From NCBI GenBank assembly GCA_964036315.1, contig OZ038517.1, positions 57,505,156 to 57,569,155 on the forward strand: 64,000 nt of DNA, given 5' to 3'. A model generated the notes under the pieces. The model was not told the DNA's origin. It searched no databases and saw nothing but the letters and a program-made list of their open reading frames with translations. The position numbers and the translations under genes are program-made. This document shows positions 1 to 11,306 of the stretch, one piece after another. The number at the start of each line of letters is the position of its first letter. Position 1 is the first letter of the stretch. The stretch is from Acanthosepion esculentum (Eukaryota > Mollusca > Cephalopoda > Sepiida > Sepiidae).

Positions 1-1984
1 CTCTTATCATTAATTAATAAAATATTTTTCCAGTATTTTCTTTTCTTTTATATTGTCTCTCGTTTATTCCATTTACTTTATTCTTATTATCTTCCTTTAT
101 ATTTTCCTTCCATTCTTCCTCTCCCCACTGACTAATTACTTTTATTTTTTTTGATTGATTGCACTTCATTATCATGGACATAAAAATCGGTCTTACTCCT
201 CCGACAGGTTAGAAAACATTCCCTGCTGTGATAAAAAAGAAGTTTCTATTTAAAATTTAAAAAAATGCTACTTAAGGAATCAGTGAAAAGTTAAATTTCA
301 TGATGTCATCATTTTGTTATTTACTTTTTTTATAACTACCTGAGTCTCTTCCTGGCAAAAAGAAATATAAATATTTTAACAATTTTATTAGTTTTTTTAT
401 TTCTATTTTTCATAAGTTTTTTTTTTACTTTGATTCATAGTACCATTAAAATAGATCTTTTATTTCTTGAAAGGCTTTTTGCTCAAATTATTTCTTTTTC
501 TGAAATTATTATCACTTGAAATAGTTAATTTTTGATTTAATTGATTTCATTGGACTTTTATAATGCCTAATGATAACTAAAGTTTTCTCTATAAAATAAT
601 CCCAAAAGAAAAGAAGAAAACATCTGTTTATAATATGTCAGCTTTAGATTGGGTAAGAATATAGAGAGTATTTTTACAAATTCACAAGAATAAAAAAAGT
701 ATTGAGATTTTGGTTTTAAACAACACAAATGTCTCTTTTTTTTAGTTTTATGATTAATTAAAAGAAAGAAATTCTAATACCTGCCAACTCAATCCACACC
801 CAAAATTACTAACATTTAGACATTTCCAAAAGCCTTCATCAATAATAAAAAAACAAAAATCTATTAATTTTCACAATGCCAGAGACTTTAAAAAAATCCA
901 TTTAGTTGCAGATGTCTGAGGGATGTATATAAGGAATATATTGAAATTTTAAAAGGGACAAAAGCAGAAAAATAAAACAACAAAAAGCAAAAACAGAAAA
1001 TACTTTAAAATTTAACTTCTGTCAACACAGTGACATTTACGAAAAAATTCTCATTACTGTTATTGCAAAAGTTTAAGGAAACGATTTTAAATAATGGAGT
1101 CTGGCCAAATCTTATGGATTCTCATTTAATCTCTCTTGCTAACATTTTTCATTTCATTATATTTGGTCTATTCTTTACCCAACCTCAACTCTGTTCCTAT
1201 CCCCTCCCATACACTGTTTCTCTTCTTCTCTTACCCACTCTCTACTTGTTTAAATCCCCACCCCACCATTTTATCTTTTCTTATCTTATTTTTTCCCTGT
1301 CTCTGGCTTATCTCTCATTGCTGTTATATCTCCAATTGAAAGCCTTTGGCTTATGTTAAATCATAGAATAACAGAAAGAAACAAATTCTCTGAAAACAAA
1401 AACAGATTTTTGTGAAAAATAAATTTTAAAAAATCACAGGTAATAAAGAAAAAAAAAAATTAGTATTTAGTAAAAAGGAATTTTAGCTTTTATATTTCTC
1501 ATGTAGCACCAAGAATTTGTTTTCAAAAGTCTCTTCTAACATTTTTTTTGTATTGGTCTTTTTTTAAAAAATGTATTATATATTATAAATAAATAATAGA
1601 AAATCTCTTAAACGTGCCAAGTTGTTAACTTTTTCTCTTGTTTATTTTATCTTTGGCAAATACATCTAAATTTTCAGATAGCTTCCATGATGAATAACAG
1701 GTTCAGGAATGCAGTTTTACACTGTAAAATATATCCAAGTACTGACTAGGAGCAACTACTTTCCTACAATATGTCATCTCAGAATAAAACTATGGAAATT
1801 AAAGAAAGCTAAAGCAGCAACCTAATTACAATACAACAGACTCTTGAATGACCAGAATTGCAAAGAGATGTTTACTGACAGTATTAAAAGTAAATTCAAT
1901 AAATAAGAATGGAAATTTAAAGTGGAACACAGAAGCTTTACTGACGTCAGCAAACAAGATGATCCCAAGGAAAACTAAATAAAG
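1..1984. other. AT-rich non-coding stretch
   Basis: Long A and T runs with no recognisable domain. A hydrophobic 109-codon open frame at 1030-1359 (+) lies in pyrimidine-rich DNA; its Leu/Phe/Ser-rich translation fits the base composition and matches no family I know. I see no gene here. Confidence 0.6.
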
Positions 1985-2315
1985 AAAAAAGGAGTGGATG
2001 GCAGATGAAATTCTTGACATGATGAAAAGGAGACAGCAAACAATTCCAAAATATGGAACAGAATATTGGACATTATACAAATAAATTAGAAACAAATGCA
2101 GGCAGGCAGGCAAAATATATGCCAGGAAACACTTCCATGATGAAAGAGGGAAACCTGCAATACACCAAAATATGGAAGGAGCTGAATTGCAAAAGCCTGA
2201 ATTGAGATCAGCATTCACCAAGAAAAACAAACAAAGCAGTAGGGCCAGAGACCAGATAGAACTGTTATAGATGCTAGCAGTGTTAGCACTGATAAGATTA
2301 TGGAAATAAAATTAA
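1985..2315 (+). pseudogene. RTE-like LINE reverse transcriptase relic, N-terminal part
   Basis: Reading + from about 1993 gives EWMADEILDMMKRRQQ, then a stop, then IRNKCRQAGKIYARKHFHDE, and near 2170-2310 a stretch resembling the ElxxAlxkmkxxKAxGPDxI region. In non-LTR retrotransposons with RTE-like reverse transcriptase this linker (KEWMTDEILDLMEERR-type) lies between the endonuclease and the RT fingers. Here it carries in-frame stops and shifts, so it is a dead fragment of about 330 bp. No start, endonuclease or catalytic YxDD block is present. Similar C-terminal pieces lie at 45.1 and 59.4 kb, but I cannot show that they are the same family. The assignment comes from pattern memory, not an alignment. 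Confidence 0.5.
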
Positions 2316-2334
2316 AATACAATAGTTGTGACAT

Positions 2335-2865
2335 ACTGAATTTTCACCTCATGATGAATGGTCATTCTCTCAAGGAGACTCCTTGTTGTGAATGCCTATT
2401 GGGAATCAAGCTCACTCCAGACCTAAAGTGAAACTCATACATATGATCCATCGCTAAAAGGTACTGTTGCCATATCTGGGCTGGAGCTACCTAGTTCTCA
2501 CTTCCCACTCTTGTGAGTTCAAAAGCATTGGTGCAGCTTTGAGGATGATGAATTATTTTTCCACCCTACAACCCCTTTCCTACAGACAAAATGCTTCAAG
2601 GCTCTTGCTACCCTATCAAAAATGTTCTGACACATTATGTTCCTTAGTTGTTACCTTCATAGGTAAGATCCACCATTCCATGTATGCTGGGACGAATCAT
2701 CCCCATTCCCTTTGTATTCCATTAAGAAGAAAGAAATTCTGTTTGGACAGCTTCTGGCCAAGAACTGCTACTTTGTGGAACAGACTCCCAAGAGAATGCT
2801 TTTCCAATTACTATAATCTTAACTTTTTCAAGTCTGTCTGTTATTTATCCTATATAACCTCATAA
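2335..2865 (+). pseudogene. CR1-like LINE reverse transcriptase relic, C-terminal part
   Basis: The + strand encodes LLGIKLTPDLK at about 2396-2430, followed by stops, then an open stretch from 2467 ending in FWPRTATLWNRLPRECFS and NLNFFKSVCYLS. This is the typical tail of CR1/jockey-like reverse transcriptases, where LGLxxxxDLKWxxxI precedes a helical domain and a final FFPRTAxLWNSLPxxCFP...YNLxxFKxxVxxxL motif. The core catalytic region is absent and the frame is broken upstream of 2467, so it is a 5'-truncated, mutated insertion. Comparable tails occur on the minus strand near 6.9, 26.5 and 52 kb. Confidence 0.75.
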
Positions 2866-3504
2866 ATTACACTTCTTACCCCCTCCTCCTCCTCCTCTTA
2901 TGCTGATGCACTCATTTACTAACTCTTCTGTGGGTGGTTGTTGGGCTTTGTATTAGGTGAACATTAGTAAAAAAAAAAAAAGACAGAAAAGAAACCGTGG
3001 TAATTCCTAGAGATGGTAGTAGACAAAAGTGTGAAGAAAAGACTAACAATCAATTTTAAGAAAACGGATTGTCAGCAAGTGGAACAGTCCAAAGAGCAAA
3101 TTCTGAATTGGAAATGCCAAAAGATGGATTGTTGTATAAAACTGTACTTTTGTATTTTTCTTTTTAAACAAAACCTTTGGATATCATTAGTTATGTTGTT
3201 TGTGTACATGATGAATTAAGTGCAGACTAAAAATTTAATGGTAAGAGATTTAAATAAAAATTGATATTCACCAAATGATCGTCACTTTGATGATGAATAT
3301 AATTCTGGGGAGACATTTTTGGAGATTAGTTTCTGAAACCAGTTTTCTTTATTGATCAATCAGTGGTATCAACAATAAATAATATTAGTTGTTTTAAAAC
3401 ATGAAATAATGTTAATAAAATTCAACACATTCTCTTATTTTATTCTAATCTCTGTCTATATTTCTGGAATTGAGGTATTGTAACTATTTACACTGTTCAG
3501 ATTG
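2866..3504. other. no recognisable feature; short CTC microsatellite
   Basis: A short (CTC)n run at about 2880-2898 follows the LINE tail, then an A-run near 2971. A 68-codon open frame at 3013-3219 has no recognisable domain. Nothing else is supported. Confidence 0.5.
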
Positions 3505-3785
3505 TTGTCCCCAAAGACACATGGCACAGGGGATAACATCGTTGGTTAAAGTAATCCAGTGACTTGATCCAAAGAGTTGTGAGTTCAATACCTGCAGGGT
3601 TGAATTACTAAAGGCAAATAACTGAAACAGATATCCAGGAAAAGTGTGGAACTTAGAACAATCTACAAAAATCTATGGTAGACGAAATACAATTCTTCGA
3701 TTCGAAATTCCAACGTATATCACCTGAAGAAGGCAATGAATATGAATATGGCATAAAGATGAGGAAAATGTGAATAATTTAAATA
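3505..3785 (+). repeat. tRNA-derived SINE, family A, copy 1
   Basis: The head ACATGGCACAGGGGATAACA resembles a tRNA A box, and GAGTTCAATACC about 55 bp downstream resembles a B box, so a pol III internal promoter is likely. The tail contains CACCTGAAGAAGG and AAAGATGAGGA...TGTGAATAATTTAAATAA, shared with the copies at 29.7 (-), 30.3 (+) and 55.6 kb (-). The GCCGAAACGTTGTAA block kept in the 30.3-kb copy is degraded here. A few hundred base pairs with a tRNA-like 5' end and a conserved tail are typical of cephalopod and mollusc SINEs. Confidence 0.7.
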
Positions 3786-4039
3786 AAAACTAAGCCATAT
3801 TTACCCCAGCTTAATAACTGCTACTGTTAAAATGCATACCCTCTGCCTCGTCCGTCATGTATCGAAAGATAAATGATCGCCTAAGCGTGTATCACGCATG
3901 GCACATAACTGACTGATCCTAAAGCAGTGGTTAGTGTACTAGTTTCACTAACCATCACTAATAGATTTGTTTTCCAATTATTGACTTAGTGTTGAACTGA
4001 ATCAAATAAATATCGTTATGATTATAATTAGAATTTTCT
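3786..4039. other. no recognisable feature
   Basis: AT-rich DNA between the SINE and the inverted repeat. I see no open frame or repeat I can name. Confidence 0.4.
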
Positions 4040-5045
4040 CAGATTTAGAGCAGTGATAAAGTTTGGTCAAATGTGTCTCGCAATAAGACTGTTTCAAAAA
4101 GGACGGTTTTTCCCATGACGCCGTTTTTATCTACCCTCATTTTTCGGCAATGTTTATTGCTTTTTTATTTTTTTAAAAGGATGATTAGAATTGGAATAAA
4201 ACTTAAACATATGACGAAAGTGAATTCATACATTTGTTTTGCTCTTGAGAATTTACAACAAAAATATTAAACACTATTAGATAAGAATAATTTTATATTT
4301 ACAACATTCTAAAAACTAAAACAATGCAATGCAGTGACGTGCAGAGGTTTGGTGATGCCCGGGGTCAACTCCTTGATTGTATGCCCAAGACTCAAGTAGG
4401 AGTTCGGGTGGGGGCTCTATACGACCTAGTACGGAGAAATGTAAGAAAGGAAGACATTTTAAATATGTAAAAAAACAGATCAAACATAAAATAAACACTA
4501 TTCAAATTAAATGTAAACTAAATTTTTATTTCACTCTTTAATTGGATGCCCGGGGCCGTCGCACCGTCTGCACGCTAAATGTAATGCAATATTTATCATT
4601 TACCAATTTATAAAGAAATAAATGTGAAATCTTTTATTCATAAATTTATAAAAATTTATTAAATTATGAAAATATGTGAACCAACTATGAGAAAATCATT
4701 ATTAATTACCTTATTATCATTTTATAAAGTTTGAATCAATTGGCAATTAGCTGATATTTTGCGAAATATTCTAATAAATAATATATTCAATAGTGTAAAT
4801 AAAGAATCTAATAAATAAATAGTATTTATTATTTTTTATGTCAAATCACAAAACCAAAGAAAATGTATAAATTCACTTTCATTTTTTTAGATTTTATTAC
4901 AATTCTAATCATCGCTTTTTAAAACAAACTTTTCCGAGGAGTGAAAACAAGAAGCGGTATCATGGGAAAAACTATTTTTGACACTGTCTTGTTGCGGTCA
5001 CGTTTATCAATGTTTGCCAAAATTTGTTTCTTGATAAGTTTGAGT
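4040..5045. mobile_element. diverged long inverted repeat (foldback-like element)
   Basis: The segment 4040-4262 matches the reverse complement of about 4840-5045. Anchors include GATGATTAGAATTGGAATAAA at 4180-4199 against its complement at about 4898-4918, and TTTTTCCCATGA near 4107-4118 against TCATGGGAAAAA at 4960-4971, with matching AAAGTGAATT...ATACAT blocks between. The arms are clearly diverged, with mismatches and gaps, but collinear over roughly 200 bp. The middle holds AT-rich DNA and a separate hAT-type MITE. This could be a foldback DNA transposon or two inverted insertions of one repeat. There is no coding capacity and the outer ends are not resolved. Confidence 0.55.
4331..4582. 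mobile_element. hAT-type MITE with 8-bp target duplication
   Basis: The octamer AATGCAAT lies at 4323-4330 and again at 4583-4590, directly flanking the element. Its left end reads GCAGTGACGTGCAGAGG and its right end, in reverse complement, reads ACATTTAGCGTGCAGACGG; GATGCCCGGGG also appears in inverted form further inside (about 4354 and 4546). An 8-bp duplication with CAGTG-like imperfect inverted termini and no ORF is characteristic of non-autonomous hAT elements. The right terminus is degenerate, so the family call is moderate; the duplication itself is exact. Confidence 0.6.
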
Positions 5046-5940
5046 AATTAATTCAGCCTTGTAATAATACAATTTTATTTCCAATAATATCAATATTATG
5101 ATAATAAAATTATAAAAATTCTTCATAGGAGTAAAGATTCCTGTTAATTTCAGATGTTATGCTACCTTCACAAAATTCTGTCTGATGACCCCACCTGTTT
5201 CTATCTAATGAACACTAAATATAATTAGAAGAATGTGATTTTTGAACGTGAACTAATTCGATATTTACCTTATGTCTATAAAGATCAATGTTCATCAATT
5301 TCGATCTCGAACCAGCTTCGTTTGGATAAGAGATAAGAAGATACTTTGAATATTATAAATTCAATGTGGTTTAGTGAATGAATTGACTTCGGTGTCATTA
5401 CCAACTGATAAATGTATAGTGGGGCTTAGGGGTTAAAATGAACAGTTGATTTACCCACGCCAAGAAGATGAATGAAGAGTGATAATAATGAGGAAACACA
5501 AGGGTAATTTTAACAAAACAAGATAAGGAATTTATTCACGAATTTACACGCTTTACACGTAGTGTTAGTTGTTCGTTTCAAGAAAATAAATCAAAATTGG
5601 TAAAGTCCGTATTGTCAGTACGTAGTTTTAACGAATTGTTACAAAGAAGGAATGTTCATACAACAAATTAAATAATAAAAAAATGTTTAAAACAAAGGTA
5701 AGAAAGTTCGTTGTTCACAAGAGGGATATAGGGTTGCATAAATTCAGAAGTAGACAAAGAGAGATAGTTTGAAATACTTAGCTTTCTTGGAGTGTTGAAG
5801 GAAAATGCTTTGAAGTTCCGCGTGCTTGGTTAAAAGCCGATAATATAATTGGCGAAAACAACGCTGGACACGGTGAACAGAAACGAAACCATTTACATGA
5901 CTTCAGACACTCTTATTAATTTTTATCCTCATTTTATGTC
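5046..5940. other. no recognisable feature
   Basis: Ordinary AT-rich sequence. No coding pattern, repeat unit or terminal repeat was recognised. Confidence 0.4.
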
Positions 5941-6165
5941 AAAAGGGAATTTCGCATAGGCTCACAACTTTTTTTTCTTTTCTCTTGACTCAACGGTTAA
6001 TTTCTGTGAAGACAAGGTTTTCCTTGGTCCAAAAGTAACTTCACATAGACTCACGATTTTATTTCCGTCTTCTCAGTTGACCGGTCAATCTTTGTGAAGG
6101 CCAGATTTTCATTGGTCCAAAGAAAATTTCACATAGACTTGCGAATTCATTTTCGTCTTTTTCCC
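5941..6165 (+). repeat. short tandem repeat, unit about 88-90 bp, about 2.5 copies
   Basis: Units start at 5941, 6031 and 6119. Each carries TTCRCATAGRCT, a pyrimidine-rich stretch with GTCTT, a TGACxxxxCGGTxAAT block, TGTGAAG, and an ending like TTTTCxTTGGTCCAAA. The second and third units are the most alike. An open frame at 6094-6279 runs through the repeat and is probably incidental. Confidence 0.75.
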
Positions 6166-6889
6166 AGTCCTTCGAATTTGAAGGGAGTAGGTAAACTGAA
6201 TTGTTATTATTTCTTGCTCACTACAAGTGTTTATTCGTGTCTGAAAATAGTAAATGATTTTCAGAAAACAAAATGGTAGTCTCCATGTGGACAGGTAAAT
6301 GCTTACAGGCAAAAGAGATGAGAAAGCAATTGATTCAGATTCTTTTCAGGTATAGAAATCTATCAGCTGAGAAGTGAAATAAATGCTGATGAAAAATAAC
6401 CACCTTGGACTGAGGTTAATGTTTTTATATGCAGTTCATAAATCATAGAACGTTCTGTTTATTATCAACAACATTAAACAAAGTTATAGATACCTTTTTT
6501 AGGAAAAAAAGAAGAAATTGAACATTTTTAAATGTATCCTTTCATACTTGAATTTGTCGAGTAAATCCCGTTTTTAAGGTGGAAAACGTTTATCAGAAAC
6601 TCAAAAAAGGAAGGGAGCGAAAGTTTTGATTATAATATTAAGTCAAAATCAAAAATTTATCGGCAACTTTAGTTTGTAGTTCTCTGAAAAAATATGTCAA
6701 ATTGAAGATAAGTCGAAAATTACGGATTTATAAAGCAAATAATCAATTTCTCGATAGTGAGAGAGAATTCATCTGAATACAGCCAAATCATTTCTCCAAA
6801 TTGCTCACCATTTGTGATAGCCTCATCTAACTGTTTGAAAAAAAAAGATGTTTTTCTCTCTTTAATAAAATAATCACTTAGTAAACGAA
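6166..6889. other. no recognisable feature
   Basis: AT-rich, no domain seen on either strand. Confidence 0.4.
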
Positions 6890-7215
6890 TGTCACTGTTT
6901 AAAACAATTTTTCATACTAAGGTTCACCAAATGCAGGACCCGGAAGCCACTCAAAGTAGAGGCTTACTGAAGGAGATGAGGGGGTATAAATCTAAGAGGA
7001 GTCGCGAGGAGAGTCTGTTCCACAATGTAGCCAAAAAGATGTCTGCATTACAGTTAGAATATGGAGGAAATGAGGGTGATTCGACTCTGTGGACGTAGCA
7101 TGGCGTGTCCTAGTTGAACTGGTGTAACTAAAGAATGGAGCTCATCTGAACAGTTGCCCTGGAAATAACCGATTTGCTTGTGACGTTGGATCTATGGGAA
7201 AAAGGCTAATCGAAA
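6890..7215 (-). pseudogene. CR1-like LINE reverse transcriptase tail relic
   Basis: Reading the minus strand from about 7200 gives YFQGNCSDELHSLVTPVQLG, then after a shift NHPHFLHILTV, then FLATLWNRLSSRLLLDLYPL. This is the same order as the CR1-like LINE C-terminus (GxCSxELxxLVP, then SHPxxLxIP, then FxPRTATLWNRLPxxxFxxLYxLxxFK). It has two frame changes and lacks the catalytic domain. The open frame on the opposite strand at 6889-7098 is a shadow of this relic. Confidence 0.65.
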
Positions 7216-7610
7216 GTGTAAATGTGAGATATGTTGCTTCGTTTGACAATAACAGTAATAGCAAGAAAAAATAGAAACAGAAAAATCATAAAAGATGGTT
7301 AATCCAAACATGCCCACAATATATTTTTAATTCTGACCTTAGCACCCCGCCTTTTTAAGTTTCAAAAGCGGTAACGATATTTGTTTTAAAATTTCACAAA
7401 TAAATCATTTTTATCATAAGTTATCTACCATCGCCCGAAGAGGAACCATTATAGTTCGGAAACATGAAAGCTTTTATGTAGCGATGTAAAATGTTTTTAT
7501 TGTAATCTATTATAATAAAAATATTATAATAATATTTTGCTCTACTTTGTATTGAGCACTTTTTAAAAAGTAAATGCGGATTCTTACTCTATCTGTTCTT
7601 TCTCTTATTT

Positions 7611-7648
<38 letters not shown>

Positions 7649-10114
7649 ATATTGTGGACAACAATTTCTGATATTACAAACAAAGCATTTTCTGTCGAAT
7701 TCAATAACAATGCTTAAATGGAGAACAAATGGCCAAACCTGTTCACTCACACAGACAAGCCATAAGTAATTACCTTGATCAACCTGAATTGTATAAACAC
7801 AGCTGATGAAAAATCAAATCGATTTGTGTCCCCAAAACCTGAGTTATTGCATCGATGAAGATTATTGCAAACGGCAAATTGTCCCTGACCATTCATGTAC
7901 TCTTTCTTTAATGTAATCTATGCTTAAATTCACGGATTGTTTTTCTCTCTACTCAAATGAAAAACGAATCTGCCCAGGGCAGTCAATCAGCTTCAGTTAC
8001 AGAAGAATGATGATGTAAATGTCATTCTAGGTGATGAGCTGGATCTGCTTGCTTATCGAATTAAATTTTGTTTATCAGCGTTTGCAATATGATGCCAAAT
8101 TCATTGTTGGCCGTTCATAAAGAATAAAAGGATAAAATTAGTCTTAATGGTGAAGAAATAAGATAATATTTTATTGATGACGACATTTTATCTTTTACTA
8201 TGAACACCGAATTCACTAGAACGGTTTCATTTAAGAAACGAGTCGAGAAATATTCAGCATTATTGACAGCAATAAAAAAAGCCAGACTTTCATGTATTTT
8301 ATTTTATGTTTTTTACAAGAAAGCTGAGTAAGAAGGAAAATAAAATATACTCAGATATTTGAATAATACATATTTATTTTTAAATATTTACAAATACACA
8401 ATTAATGGGAAAACAATTTTCATTAATTTGAAATCATTTCATGAAGTGAAAAAGACTTTTTCGTTTTACTGTTCTGTTCAACTTAATTATGTGGATCGGT
8501 GAAACACCGACTCAAAAACTACCTCTTCATCTCCCTCACGCGAAGTATTCTGTGGGTCATCGAATATTTTGCTTTGAACTTTGAACAGCAACAGAAAGGT
8601 AATTTGTAGTTTGGATAAAAGTAGGAAAGCGTTTTTGAATATAGGTACAAACATTTAATGGATTCAAACTTAGTAAGGTAATTCATACTAGTTGACTTAA
8701 TTGATGAAAATCTAAATTGTTCTGTTCACTGTTTAGAAGTTTAAGAAGTACAAATATTTAAGAAAGTACAAATATACTAAAACAACTATTATGGTCAAGT
8801 GCGAGTAGCGGATTTCGGTGCGGAAAATGGAATTGGTTGATTTGAGTTGAAATTCGGGTCTAGTCTATTGCATTCACTTTCATAGGAATCTCCTTCAAAA
8901 AGGCATGAATCCATATTTTATTTCAACCTCCATAAGGTTAAATGGCACGATAGACTGGTCTCACTGACTTTGGATGATAATAAGTTCAAGGAGAATGACA
9001 ACTCTGAATTCAAAAGTGCGGAGAAGGAATTGGGAAACTACTCTATTATATATTCCAATATAAATTATAGCAGTTTGCAGATAACTGAAAGAAAGGAATA
9101 TCTAGAGAGCCATGATCGACTCCATTCTCAAGAGAGAAAAACAGATCTGAATTCAAAGCTGTGGTGAAGGTAACTATCATATTTTAAATCTACTGTCAGA
9201 TCCCAGGTACCAATAGATAGATAGACATAAATAGGTACGATAGGTATGAATAGATTAATATAGATGAGCCTGAATAGAGTTTATGTCAATAGATAGAAAA
9301 AGATTGAAATAATTATCGATAAAATACTAAAGCTATTGTAGCTAAGAGAAAGAAAAGCTCATTAATTTTTAATTCTATTCACAGACATGCAAGCAAAGAG
9401 GTTGACGTATAATTAAGCTACTGATAAATTTTTATTTTCTTTTACTTTCTTACTTCACTATTTAGGATTTTATTACTCAGTATAGGTTAGAGGCTATTTG
9501 AAACTCAGTCAAACTGTGTGTGTGCGTACTTGAGTGTACATTAAATGGCTCAAGCACATGTAACATTAGACATACGCATATACATTTCAAACGCGCATAC
9601 AAAATTACACGCAGACAACGTGTGACGGACAGAAAATCACCTATTCTTTTATAGTATAGATTTCCTTTGTCACAGAGAAGGACTTCTTAACCAATCAGAA
9701 GTGATTATCGAATCGCTCCAGTCTCGTATAAAGCAATTTAGGCTAACACCAAGGAAAGCTTCAAGATAGAGGGTGTGCGTGCAATGTGAAATTATTTTGA
9801 GTTAATTAGTGACGTTAAATTGAATGCAATTTCTAAATTGAGTCTCATTAGATTATATCTATAATGAGAGAGAATTTATTTGACAAGCGGAACAAGCTAC
9901 CGAATCCGATTTTCGGTAAATCTTGTTATAATTAAGCGTTTCTTCTTGAACTTTGACATCTAAAGATGATTATTTTCAATATGAAACAAGGTTTCATGGT
10001 TTTCTATTTTGTAAGAGAAAATAGACATTCTTACTAATTAATATATCAGCATTTATTCTTGAATGAACCAAAAGATAAAATTATTAATTAATGAAATATT
10101 TATTTAACGTATTC
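7216..10114. other. no gene recognised; one TA microsatellite
   Basis: About 2.9 kb of AT-rich DNA. It holds the TA run at 7614-7646 and GT/CA-poor simple stretches near 9510-9600. Short open frames (for example 8970-9167) have no recognisable domain. Confidence 0.45.
7614..7646. repeat. (TA)n microsatellite
   Basis: Uninterrupted TA dinucleotides. Confidence 0.95.
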
Positions 10115-10234
10115 TACAAGGAGGACTGGAAAGTTCTCGGTTCGATAATAATGCTATAAAAATGTGATATCTCTCCTTATTTGTTGAATTTAGGGGACTG
10201 GATCGGACCGAGGACTTTTCAGCACCCACTTGTG
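10115..10234. mobile_element. mariner-type MITE, copy 1
   Basis: The left end is TACAAGGAGGACTGGAAAGT followed by TCTCGGTTCG. The right end, in reverse complement, reads ACAAGTGGGTGCTGAAAAGT followed by CCTCGGTCCG. The inverted termini are about 30 bp, the element is about 120 bp and there is no coding capacity. A second copy with the same termini lies at 20261-20378. Small size, TA-containing ends and inverted repeats fit a non-autonomous Tc1/mariner element. Confidence 0.65.
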
Positions 10235-10504
10235 TTTTGACACATGAAAACAGTTTGGTTTGGTTTGTTTTGTTTTACGGCATATCAATCTCAATTGGTT
10301 ATTTAATGCCAAAAAGATTTTTTTCAATAGATTCAAATGAATAGAATATGTATTCTTTGTAAGAAATCAGTTTGTAGATCAGGTTTCATTAACGTATTTT
10401 TGTAAAGAGGGTTTTGTCGAAAGTGGTTTTAATTCATGTATTCTTTTCAGGTATACAGTTTGTAGTGAAATTGATATTATTCAATTGACATTTTCATTTG
10501 GTTT
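10235..10504. other. no recognisable feature
   Basis: AT-rich with a TTTGG/TTTTG-rich patch at 10255-10275. The distal end of the Tc-type transposon next to it was not found here. Confidence 0.4.
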
Positions 10505-11306
10505 ATATTTTATGGTAGAGGCCCACTATTTTAAGAAATGATATTATGTCATGCACTTTTGCTTTCTCAAAGAGCCCACACATGTTTTATAATAGCATTT
10601 TTTCCTTGAGAAGAGCAAGGTCTGAACACTTGGTTAATATATGCCATGATCCTTGCCTTCAGTCCATCTTTGGTATTACAAAGACTTTTGTTGGTCTCTC
10701 TCTCTCTCAATTTAACCACACATAATCAAGGGGGTTGCAATCTGGGGAGTTAGGTGGCCAGTTGTAAGGGGTGATGTGGTCGCAGAAATTGTCTGACAGC
10801 CATGAGTGGGTTCTCCTGTTTGTGTGGCATGGTTCAGACTCCTTTTGCCAGACATAGGGTCTTCCAGCAGCTACCCTCTTGACCCAGGGCAGCACTACTT
10901 TCTCAAGGCACTTGATGTAGGCCTCTGTCTGAGGTTCTTATTAACAAATTCATGAGTTCTTTTCTTATCAACACGATCAGAGTGAGTTTTCCGAGCTACT
11001 GTACCTTCGTAATCACTATTAGACTCCTCCAACTCTTTCTGAATCCTTTGCACTGTCCTTAGATTGACACCCAAACACTCTGAAATGTTCGTATTGGAGC
11101 TTCAGGCGCGAATACCAAGCAGTACAGCATGCCGTTTCGAAATTTCTGGCTGAGTGAATTGCGTCAAAATGTGCTCTTTTTCTCAAAGACGGTGCACTAC
11201 TGGCCATCCTATACTGGGCAGTCAGCAAGATAAAAAAACACAAACAACGCGTATGCGCGAAAAAAATAAAAATAAAATGACGGCAATTTTCCCATCGTAC
11301 CCTGTA
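10505..11306 (-). mobile_element. Tc-type (IS630/Tc1/mariner) transposon, internally deleted, in a LINE
   Basis: The minus strand begins with a terminal-repeat-like ACAGGGTACGATGGGAAAAT at about 11287-11306. The N-terminal frame (about 11185 to 11019, starting MASSAPSLRKRAHFDAIHSA) continues in another frame into DYEGTVARKTHSDRVDKKRT, a block seen in mollusc and insect Tc-like transposases. It then jumps to YIKCLEKVVLPWVKRVAAG, GRPYVWQKESEPCHT and WPPNSPDCNPLDYVW. The region holding the first catalytic Asp is missing, so there is a large internal deletion. The usual second-Asp motif QQDxAPxHT reads QKESEPCHT here, with Asp replaced by Glu; the third acidic site, in NPLDYVW, is kept. A frayed C-terminus runs to about 10505. 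It is inactive, and its end at 11306 abuts LINE RNase H sequence, so it inserted into the LINE. Confidence 0.75.

Noticed and set aside
1030..1359. Hydrophobic 109-residue membrane protein
   Set aside because: Leu/Phe/Ser richness follows from the pyrimidine-rich DNA. There is no family resemblance and no supporting context.
1826..2230. 134-residue membrane-like protein on the minus strand
   Set aside because: It overlaps the LINE relic, whose recognisable motifs lie on the plus strand.
6889..7098. Plus-strand 69-codon gene
   Set aside because: The opposite strand carries the readable LINE tail ATLWNRLSSRLLLDLYPL, so this is a shadow frame.
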